NCBI GenBank assembly: GCA_002118135.1 | Contig: BDIU01000246.1 | Span: forward strand, 64,463-128,462 | Reading direction: 5' to 3' | Source of the DNA: Trebouxia sp. TZW2008 | Taxonomy: Eukaryota; Chlorophyta; Trebouxiophyceae; Trebouxiales; Trebouxiaceae | Length of the DNA stretch: 64,000 bases | Shown here: positions 54,901-64,000 of the stretch, in pieces | Layout: every line of letters starts with the position of its first letter | Position numbering within the stretch: position 1 is the stretch's first letter | The notes under the pieces: model-generated | Database searches by the model: none | Told to the model about the DNA's origin: nothing | Seen by the model: the letters and a program-made list of their open reading frames with translations, nothing else | Program-made: the position numbers and the translations under genes

Positions 54901-57900
54901 GTCACTGTGCGGCATACTGCTCACACAGCACCGCGTCTGGCTTTGGCGATAATATACATGTGGCAACGGCAGTGTGGCAAAGCCTGTGTGACTTGATGCT
55001 GAATTCCTGTTGCTGTCCTGATGAGATATTGTTGCTTTCATGCTGCCACCTGGAGATGCTTCCGTATCATGTTGAACCTTCTATGCATGCAGGAGCAGCT
55101 CGGCATCAGAGTGGCCAGTGAGCGGCAACTGACTCACACTAACAAGATGCTACAAACCAAGGTCCATGCCCACAAGGAGACGGCCAAGAAGCAGGCCACT
55201 GCACTGAAGTGGCTGAAGAACGGCGTGTGGCGTCAGGCTGATGACCGGGAGTGGGCCAAGTACCTGCACAGCAGCATCCCTATGCTTGCCAGATTTGATC
55301 TGGAGCATGTGGACTACCTTCGGGAAAGGATAGAGAGTGGTGAGCTTGAGAAGGCCAGGAGGACAATTTTTCTACCTTTGGCCTTGCAGCAGGTCATAGA
55401 GATCCAGGTATACCTATGTCGAGGTGTTTGGTGCTTGCATTGATTGTCATTGTGTGGAATGTTTGTTGTTAGAATCAAGCTACAGCCAGAAGCAGACTTT
55501 ATGAACCACTTGTATGTGCCAGATACCCACCTTGAGCCTTGCAACAAGTCAAAGAGATCCAGGTATTCCTGTACTGAGCTGTTTGTTAGTGGCAGTGATC
55601 GCTGTTTGAGTCACTTGGATCAAGCTGCCGCCAGAAGCAGATGTACCATTTGCATGTACCCTCTATCCGCCTCTTGCTTTGCAGCAAGTTCACAACATTC
55701 AGGTATGCCTTTGCTGAACTGCCTGGTCATTGCAGCATTTGCCAATGTGTGGTACGTTTGTTGATAAAGTCAAGCTACAGCCAGAAACAGGTCTGATGTA
55801 CTACTTTTACATGTCCTCCACCCGCCTCTTACCTTGCAGGAAGGCCAGTCAGGTATGCCTGTTCTTGATAGTCGCAGTCATTGTGTGACACCTTGGTTGT
55901 AAACATGAAGCAGTAGTAAAAGCAGGTCTTCTTCACCCCTCAAGTGTAACCTCTACCTGCCTCTTGTCTTACAGCAATTTGCGAACAATCCAGGTGGCCT
56001 TTTGCTGAGCTTTCAAGTATCAAGCTGCAATGTTATGCAGGTGTTGTTAGGCAGATTGTTCAGCTTGAGCCTGGTCAAAACCATGCAATTTTGCCTTGAG
56101 CACTGTTGGTGTTGTGCGAGTGCCTTGACAATCAATCACTGATGATATGCATGTGATTCAATTGTAGGCGGAACTCAGGGCGAAGAAGAGCAGGGCTGAG
56201 CTGAGGGAAGCTCAGGAACCCATTGAAGTTGCCAACTACATGGCTCTGTCCCCCTATGACATCAGCAAGCCCAGGGACATCAACAGCACCAGTGCAGTCT
56301 GCAAGGCAGCTGCGCCATGCATGCCAACTAAAGCCTCAGCCGCTCTTGCAGCAGTGCCTGCCAATGCGCCTCTTGTTTGTGCCAAGAAGGTCAAGGCGAC
56401 TGCAATGGCAACCGCACCAAGGCCTATGTCACCTAATGCAGCCACAGCAGCCCCTAACTCAGCAAAAGGTACACTGACTTCTCCTTGTAATGACTGAAAT
56501 GTCCTTATGTCGAGTTGTCCTTACTCAGAGGTGCCACTGCAGTCAGAATGCATTGATTGATCACCAACTGCGTTGTCCTTACATCAAGGTTGTCCTTACA
56601 TCGAGTGTCCTTACAAAGAGAGAATTTACTGCATTGCAATCAAGCTTCTTCCCAACTTAGGTGCTAGCGCTATAAATGTGGCTTGCCTCTCTGCAATCTG
56701 TTGATGTCAGCATTTGGTATATGGCAAGCACTGCAGCCATGTGCATCAGGGTACAAACTCACAATAGACAAAAGACTGTTCCCCATCATGTGCTCATTGC
56801 CAGTGTGCATTATTGACGCCGTCTTTTGGCATGTCTGCGACATGTGCATGGAGGGCAAAATTTGGGCATTTGCCTATCTGGGCCCTGACTGATTATCAAC
56901 TGCAAGCAATGCCCGTCTACATCATTCATGTCACAAGTGGTTCTAAGCTGCTTTTGGCCTGACTGCAGGAACTTTCAACAATGATGCCTTTATCTCAAGG
57001 CTTGCTGAGCAGAGGGGCAGCGCTGAGAGCAGCAGTGGCAACACAGCTGGTGGTGCAGTCACAAGCAGCAGCAGGGTGCATGGTGCTAGTGCTGTGGTGG
57101 TTACTCATGGGAGTGAGCATGTCACTCAGAGTACTGGCGGAGCAAAGGCCACCATTGACAGCAGTATCCGCGGTGTTGGCGCAGTGGGGTATAGCAGTGG
57201 TACTGAGCCTGTCACTAAGGATGATGGTAGAGCACAGGCGGCGCTTGGCAGTAACACAGGAGTTAGCAGCAAGGCTTTGAAGGTGAGCACATGCTGAACA
57301 TTGAGTTTGGACCAGCCGCCCTGTTTTATGATGTACAGCGCATAAAGGTGTACAGCAGCTACAATGCAAGTGAGCAGTTTGCGTGAGTGAGTGCTTGCAT
57401 CGACAGCTTGAGCAGTATGGCAGACTGAACTTCAGCAAGTCAAGCTAAAAGGGTTGCTGAGCTTTCATCAGCATCAGTATGCTTGCCTCAGGCAGCTTGC
57501 AATGTGATAGGCAAGCACATCTGCTAGCTTTCATGTAGCTTTGACAGGCACTCACTGCTGTGCTGTGCTGTTCATGTTGATCATGCTGACTTCAGAATTG
57601 CCAGGGCCCCAAAGATACGGCAAGCAGCCCTTCAAGGCCTTTACAGTATCATGTTTAGATCTTATTGGAGATGCGAAGTTTGCATGCTGCATCTGCACAT
57701 GTGACTCAGCAGGGCTGTGGGCTGCAGGTCAGGGCAGCACTGGGCAGCCAAGCAAACAACAAGACCCTAGCGGCGGCTGCCCGCATGTTCCCTAATGCCT
57801 CAAGGTCAAAGTTGGCAGCCAAGTATGATGCATGGCTCGCCGCTAATGCCCCAAGCAAAGCTCCTGCAGATGTCGTTCCAGCACCATACACAGGTAAGCT

Positions 57901-60900
57901 TGAGCTGTCTGTGCCCAAACAAGTAAATGAAGCAAATAGGTTTAACAACATCCACATTCATACAGGAAGCGCTGGCATGGGCACAAAAAGAGCACTGCCA
58001 TGCCATTACGCCTGTCATCACAATTCACCCTGAAGCGCTAATAATTTGCTGAGTATTCTTTTGGAGCCAACCCATTGCAGTGTTACGCACAACATGTGTT
58101 TTGCATGCTTTTGTGGCGCAATCCGAGTCAGTACCACCTCTTAATGCCACCTGATATGACAGTGCAGTCAGCAACAATTGCTGCTCACAACTGCAGGGGA
58201 AACGCTCCAATAGTCACTAGATGAGCTGACTGATGCTAACACTATTTCTGCCCTGAAGCTGCCAGTGCCAATGTGCCTTAGTGTGGCCAGTCATGCGTAG
58301 ATGCAATACACGCAATATTAGCATGCTGTCACAACATGGCTTTGCAATTTGCGGTAGCACAGCTTCTGGTCACAGGCGCTGTCCACCATCCCTGAAGCTG
58401 ATGTGCACATAGCATTTTTCATGTTGTGATATTGTAGCTCTGCCTTGCAGGTGTCAAAAGCTCAGCTGAAAGGGTGCGTTCCTTTGGACGCAGGCGCCCT
58501 AAGAGCGCAGGCTGCACACTGGGCACCATTCCTGAAGACAGGCTGCCATCATGGGTGAGCTTTCAATGGTACCTACACACGGCAAAATGTTGTTTTTTGT
58601 CTCAGACAGCCAGTTTGAGCTCTGACTGCAATGAGACTGACCATGTGATGATACTGTGCTCAACAGCTGTCTGACAACACTGGCACTTACTTGTCGCCAC
58701 CAGTTTGTGCAATGTACATCAAGAGCACTGAGCATGCTGATTTGTTGGAGTGTCCTGTACCTAGGCAGAGTTTGCAGACATGTACAGTGACATTATGCAC
58801 ATGAAAGAGCACTTTAAAAATCAGCTGTGGGTGATCCAGCTTTTGCAAAGCTGATACAGCAACTATCTTTATTTGGCATGCCTATCAAGTGCTGCATTGA
58901 TGTTTGGATGTGACTTGGACAGGTCAAGAAAGGAGCAAGCAGCCGTCAAACTCGGCGTTCAACTGGATCTCTGAACCTGAAGGGCTCAGTCGGCTTGGGC
59001 AACACCTCATCCACTACCACCACGACGCTCAGCAACAACGGCAATGGCAACGCTGCAGCTGTGCCTGCTGCATATGTTCAGACAGGTATGCTTTGCTTAT
59101 TACAATGGAGCCTTGTGATGTGATATCCTTGCTTGTCGCATTTGTCATGTGTCACGAGTACTTACGCTATATAACATGCCGTGGCTGTTCAGCTTGCATC
59201 TGCAAATGCCCACATGAGGCAGTCCTGCTCAGAATCTTGTAGATGGCAAACCCCGCAGGCATCAGCAAGTGAGCTTCTGTATGCAGCATGATGTGATGTT
59301 GTAATGAGCTGTCATTCATATCACGGTGATACTTGATGCTGCAGGATCTGGCGCTCTAGCCTTGGCAAAGAGGAGCAAGGCACAGGTGCAAAGCACTGGC
59401 ATGACCATGGCGGCAAATGCAGCTGTAAAGGTGAGAGTAAATCTTGTGTCAGTCCTGTGCTAATCATGATCTGGCAAATTACATCAAAAGCTGCACGCCC
59501 AAGATCTTGGCTGCTTGTTTGGCTTTACTAGCTGCAGCTCTTGGCATTGCAATGTACGCGTTGATAACAGTACGCAAAAGCAGCATCTATCTTGCAAGTG
59601 TAGCTGGCTCAGCAGCCCAACAGCAGCAAAATCCAAAGCGGCATTGCACAGATCCAAAAATTGTCTCATTTTCAGCAACGGACCAATGTAATATATGCAA
59701 GCATTGCGACGCAAACCACATGCTGAATTGTGAGGATGCAAACAATAAAGTCTGCTGGCACATGGTTTCAACTCTTTTTCACAGGATGAGCGCTCTGTGA
59801 AATTCAACGCCATTATTGAAAGAATGCTTACAGATAAGCTTGGCGTAACACACGCTTTGCTGACAGCACTTGACATTGTCATGTTGCAGGATGGCAAGGC
59901 AGCAGGCTGCACCAAGCAGGACATCCAGGGACCTGTCCTTTCTCCTAGTCCCTACATGCCACTCCTACCCAATGGATCCTCTGCTGCTGCCACTGGTGCT
60001 CTGCCAGTCATGTCTTCAGGCAGCGCTGCTATCCCAGACAGAGCACTGTCAAAGGCAGGCAATGGCTCCCTGCCAATCAAGGCTTCGCCAAGCAGCAGTG
60101 TCAATAGTCCAGTGACCCAGGATTCATCAAGTGAGTCCTGCTGATGTCATTGAATTCATGTACTACTGGATTGACTTGTGTTGTAGGCATTGAAGTTAGA
60201 ACAATAGCAGCCAAGTTTAGAGTTTTGTTCTGCACACTCACTGCTAACACATGACACTGGTGGCACATATCACAAACAGCCACTGGGAATTATATAGTAT
60301 TGTTGCTTGTTGATCTGAGTCGATTGTGTCAAGCTCAAAAACTTTCGCTATATATACACATAGGTACACTCAAGTTGTTCAGTGTGCAGAACAAATCCCT
60401 AAGCACGCTGATACCTTGCAGGGACACCTACTGCTGCATCTAGAAGACACCAGGTCAATGGCAGTGCCCACATGCGCACCCACTCACCGTCTACAGTGAG
60501 CCCCTTGGCACCCAGAGGCAAAGCAGGCGTGAGTCCACTGAACTCAGCTGCAACGGCGCTGACCCTCAGCTCGACTGCCTCACCTGTCAGCCAGCCCAGG
60601 CACAGCCCCCACAACCAGCAGAGCCTGTTTGTTAGCAAGGCTCACATGGGCAAGGACCTGACAGCTACCAAGGTGTCAGCTCCGGTCCAAGCTGTTGCTC
60701 AAGCCAACAGGCAGGCAGATGGGCAGACAGGCAGGCACTCAGTTGGTCAGGCGCTCACTAAGACAGCTGCTGTCAGGCCAGCCCAGTGCAGGGAGAACAC
60801 ATCGCCAAACTCTGCTGATAGCAAGCAGGCAAAGGTCCAGAGCAGCACCCGCATCAGCATTAGCAGCAGCAGTCTGCGTGCTTCTGGCAGCAGCAGATCC

Positions 60901-62529
60901 CCACTTGCCAGCAACCTGAGCCAGAAGGCGCTGCGTCTGTCACACACCAAGGAGCGCCCAACAGACCTCATCAAGGCATCTGTTGCCTCTGCTCAGCATG
61001 GTACCCACACCGCCACAAGGCAGCCAGCAAGAGGGCATGGTCACAGTCCAGAGCCAAGCTTGGCCTTCACAGAGCAGCGTGGTGTTGACACATCACCCAT
61101 GCAAGCACTGGCAGTGAGCTGGAGCAATCCAGTGTTTGACACCCCAGTCAAGTTCCCCTTGGATGACGCCACTGCAGACTCAGACCTGCAGTCAATCGAG
61201 CTGAGCCTGATGGCAGAAGAAAATGCTGACTACTTGGCTAGAGCGCGGGCAAGCCCCTTGGCAGACGGCCTCAAAGCTGTGACACCAGTCACCCCTGCCA
61301 CTGCTGCCCTACTGACTCAGCCTGTCAGATCTTTGCCAGATAGCATGGGCAGAGTCAGCCCAGGGGCAACACTCTCCAAGGATTTGACCAACAGCCTAGC
61401 TGAAGCTTACCCCCTATTGTTCCCTGTTGGTGACACTAGATCAGACCTAAACAGCACAACAGACCACGCGCCAGCCTCTGACTCTACAGCAGTGTGCCTG
61501 GACAGCAGATTCAGCAGCTGCCAAGCTGTCAGTTCTGAGAATGTTACATCAGGCGTAACCTCAGACACTACAGTTGGCACAGCTGTAGCAGCACAGTCTG
61601 CCCAGTTTGTGAGCAGTGGGATCAGGCACTTCACCTCTGATCTGTTAGGCTCAGCTGCTGCTGCGCATGAGGCTGATGACGCACCCAGGTGTGCTAGCCC
61701 GGCCTTTCCACTGGAGCACCTCACACTGGCAGATGCTGTCGACGGCTCACAAGACCAGAACACTGCCTCTGCTGTTGACACCAGCTCAGCACTGGTGCTG
61801 TCAAGAGCTGACTCTACAGAGTCACTGATGTCTTTCGACACATATATGGATTACCTGATGCAAAGCCCCACAGCTCCAGAGACAGCCAGGCCAGATCATG
61901 ATGCTGACTCCAGTGGGTGCTCAGCTTCAGTAGCAGTCGAAAAGCCTCAACTGCTAGATGAGGATGGCAGCGATTTCAACCAGCCACACACAGAGACCAC
62001 TGCAGTCAGCCTCACAGTAGTGGATGAGCTTCTCAGCAGTGGCAGTGATGTCATCCTGCCAGATGCTATGGGCACAGGCAATGCTGCCAGTCGGTCAGAC
62101 CGTCAAGACACAGAGAGCATGGTAGTTAACTCCTCACAAGCAGTGCTGGCATCAGAGCCACCGAACGCTGGGAATGCAGCTGCTGAGGATTTGTGGGAGG
62201 CACATATGGCTGACATGGATGGCCTCTTCTCTCCAAGCGTTGACATAGATATTCTGAGCAGACATGAGCGTGGTAGCCCAACTGCTGGGGATCTGACACA
62301 GCAGGATGCTGCTTCAACAGCAGCTTCGGATTTGCCTTTTGCTCTGGTGGCAGGATTGGACCTCTGCGCTCAGCTGCAAGCAGCTCCGGAGTCCACAACT
62401 CAGAGCGCTGAGTCACACAGCTCTAATATGCTCAACAGCAGAGGGCAGGCTTGCGGTGGTCAGGACCTTGACCAACCAGGCCTCAGCTTGCAGTCTATGC
62501 AAGACTTGCTTTTGGCTGATAGCCCCTAG
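51901..62529 (+). CDS. Very large membrane / coiled-coil / disordered protein
   Basis: Exons are 51901-52234, 52382-52557, 52670-52858, 53194-54680 (contains a frameshift), 55093-55407, 56168-56468, 56969-57282, 57728-57893, 58451-58554, 58923-59085, 59345-59430, 59785-59844 (possible), 59890-60130 and 60422-62529. Apart from the frameshift, all phases agree. The N-terminal part has a strong transmembrane helix (LIAIVVLLLGLAGLLAAYFW) and further hydrophobic stretches in exons 2-4 (FAMVTVLACWAARLSV; AVALLLVMFSM). Exon 4 is a long coiled coil. Exon 5 includes a conserved-looking block (KWLKNGVWRQADDREWAKYL). The last 1000 residues are Ser/Thr/Ala/Pro-rich and disordered, ending MQDLLLADSP. It may be an organelle tether or scaffold; no family was recognised. 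The frame is also open from an ATG at 51736. TGTAA lies near 62588. Confidence 0.7.
54815..54860 (+). repeat. (GTCT)n microsatellite
   Basis: About nine GTCT units, slightly interrupted, lie in the intron after the frameshifted exon. Confidence 0.95.
55375..55993 (+). repeat. Five-copy donor-side pseudo-exon array (large coiled-coil gene)
   Basis: The exon ends CCTTGCAGCAGGTCATAGAGATCCAG before gtatac at 55407. Decayed copies of this edge with GT donors end at 55562 (AAAGAGATCCAG, gtattc), 55702 (CACAACATTCAG, gtatgc), 55852 (GGCCAGTCAG, gtatgc) and 55993 (GAACAATCCAG, gtggcc), units of 155, 140, 150 and 141 bp. Shared intron text (tgctgagctg, aagctacagccagaagcag) shows the unit spans exon edge plus intron. 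Confidence 0.88.
56505..56633 (+). repeat. Dispersed repeat A, copy 2
   Basis: This matches 45023-45142, including GCCACTGCAGTCAGAATGCA and TGTCCTTACATCRA subunits; here the TGTCCTTA subunit occurs at least five times. It is intronic in the large coiled-coil gene. Confidence 0.75.
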
Positions 62530-63637
62530 CTGATGTGCTCTTAATGCTGATGCAGAATCATCAGATGTCACTGGCAAAAACATCGGCTGTAAGATGAGGG
62601 GGAAGATCTGTACAGCATCATTAGGTTTTATGTGCTTAGACAGACCTCAGATCCTTGACTGATCCCTTCTGTTGACTGTGCTAATTACAATGTAAGCAGG
62701 ATGGCATCTAGACAGCCTGTTATACAAGCTCAGGAATGCGCTGCCATTGAATCACTGTGCTGCCAGCTCTAAGTTGCTTGTTTTTGCTTGCAACGGAGCC
62801 ACTGACGACAATGCCTGTAGTGGTACTTCAGCATACCAAACCATCTGTGCAAGCCACAGCCTGTTTTCTGCAAAGGCGCATATATCTTACTATAGCCCGT
62901 TCAACGTCTGCTAAAAAAGCAGCTGCGTCAAATGCATCCGTACCATGCCACGCACATCTGACACACAGCAGTCAGCACATGTTGCACATGCAATTGATGA
63001 TTTCGGTGTATGCACATAACAGTGCAGGTGTGGAAGTGTTTCCGTTCTTCCTGCAGCTGTTCATAAGTAACTCAGTGCTCAACAAGTCTTGCGAGAGCTG
63101 GCGTTACTAAACGAGCGTTAATCCCAACATTTGAATTTTTCTGATTGGGGAAAAATTGAGCTGTCTCTTGCTTGTGTGGCTTCAAGCTAGGTGCGCCGGT
63201 GCGAGCTTTCTAAGAACCCTATTCTTCCTCTTCGCCATGGCAAGTGCAGACAAAGCAGATTCGACATTATACCGGTGCGCAGCGGACACAACAGTGACAA
63301 CACAAGCACTTCCGACCATACTGTAGCGCAACATCCCTGTCATTCAGCGCAAAGTGCGTCATCAGGCCGACTTCAACATTCGCAACCGCACATCATCACC
63401 TTTACACTGAGACACTCAAGGTGAGCTGTGCTCTGCATTGCGCGATCGCTTGTTGTCATCGCGTACTGCTGGCATACCTTGCATTGTTGCATTGCTCCAT
63501 GGGGACAGTGGTGTTGTGCTCGCGCAATGTTTCCCATCCTGTCAGCATCAAGGCATAGCTGCGTTAGGTCAACGTTAACGTTAACAAAGCCGCCTGCAGG
63601 GACTGGCAGACAGCTGTCTCGATCGAGTCAGTTTTGA
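62530..63637. other. 3' flank of the large gene and unassigned sequence
   Basis: A TGTAA-type poly(A) signal lies at about 62588. The rest has open frames without motif or splice support. CGTTAACGTTAAC at about 63573 is a short tandem palindrome. Confidence 0.45.
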
Positions 63638-63745
63638 ATGGAGCTCAAAGACGCCACCTTAGGGGTCAGGGTTGCAAACAACAGCGCCCCAATCACTGCA
63701 TACCCCTGGAAGAAGCGGGAAAGGCTCTGGTTGAAGCGGGCAAAG
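63638..63745 (+). CDS. Possible first exon of a gene continuing beyond the window
   Basis: An ATG at 63638 opens MELKDATLGVRVANNSAPIT, then AYPWKKRERLWLKRAK, and ends in phase 0 at a consensus AAAG-gtgagc donor (63745). The following 250 bp contain no clear continuation. Coding status rests on the open frame and donor only. Confidence 0.3.
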
Positions 63746-64000
63746 GTGAGCAGACACCTCAACAGATGCTGTGCAGCTCAATCCACTTTGATGACTGCTT
63801 GGTGAGGTCATTTGCTGTGTAGAGTTGCAGCACAATGTCAAGAAAGCTGTGCTTGACAGCACGCTGTAGCATCTTCTGATGCCACTTTTCAATTCAAGGA
63901 ATGGAGATTATGTATGCAGATGCGCAGCCCTTCTTCGCGCGCACTGTGGCTCAGCATCCAGCCGCAAGTATGGAGTGAATTTGTTCAAGAAATCATCCAA

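Noticed and set aside
59444..59800. Plus-strand frame with a hydrophobic segment (ILAACLALLAAALGIAMYAL)
   Set aside because: It lies within an intron of the large gene (after the donor at 59430), and phases do not require it. It could be re-examined if cDNA shows retention.
1..64000. CRISPR arrays, operons, prophage or other prokaryotic systems
   Set aside because: Spliceosomal introns throughout. The tandem arrays have exon-edge homology and no spacer-repeat structure.

Overview
The window is nuclear DNA of an intron-rich green plant-lineage eukaryote, most likely a trebouxiophyte-type green alga. The genes carry many short exons joined by GT-AG introns plus a few GC-AG introns. Several 3' flanks contain TGTAA, the usual green-algal poly(A) signal. 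Base composition is balanced, with pervasive CAG/CTG- and TGCA-rich text. Exon models were built by hand from splice sites, reading frame and family motifs. For most genes the exon lengths sum to a multiple of three, which is a useful check.

Layout. 1-0.4 kb: last exon of an aspartate aminotransferase (+). 2.5-4.8 kb: a CDCA7-type zinc-finger chromatin protein (-), divergent from a 20.7-kb Listerin/LTN1 ribosome-quality-control E3 ligase (+, 5.4-26.1 kb). One Listerin intron holds a complete intronless SRPBCC-like gene. 26.8-27.8 kb: a membrane-anchored folate-receptor-like protein (-). 28.1-28.5 kb: RPA14/RPA3 (+). 29.0-29.7 kb: a conserved small protein (-). 30.4-33.9 kb: an OTU deubiquitinase with a disordered N-terminus (-). 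34.2-38.8 kb: a 1112-aa coiled-coil protein (-). 38.8-40.7 kb: an uncharacterised gene (+). 41.6-45.8 kb: an inosine/uridine nucleoside hydrolase (+) with an AT-rich mitochondrial nad5 fragment in an intron. 46.8-47.4 kb: an HMG-box plus histone-fold protein (+). 48.1-49.3 kb: cyclophilin (-). 50.5-51.2 kb: a small two-helix membrane protein (-). 51.9-62.5 kb: a very large membrane/coiled-coil/disordered protein (+). The end holds a possible first exon of another gene.

The genes are housekeeping in nature (protein quality control, replication and chromatin, nucleoside salvage) and show no operon-like logic.

The main novelty is structural. Many introns, mostly in LTN1 but also in the large coiled-coil gene, contain arrays of 2-5 decayed copies of the neighbouring exon edge with its splice site. 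Where I could place copies precisely, repeat units are mostly about 110-185 bp. Copies lying 3' of an exon repeat its 3' part plus the donor. Copies lying 5' of an exon repeat its 5' part plus the acceptor. This suggests that introns here grow by tandem duplication across splice junctions, leaving rows of pseudo-exons.
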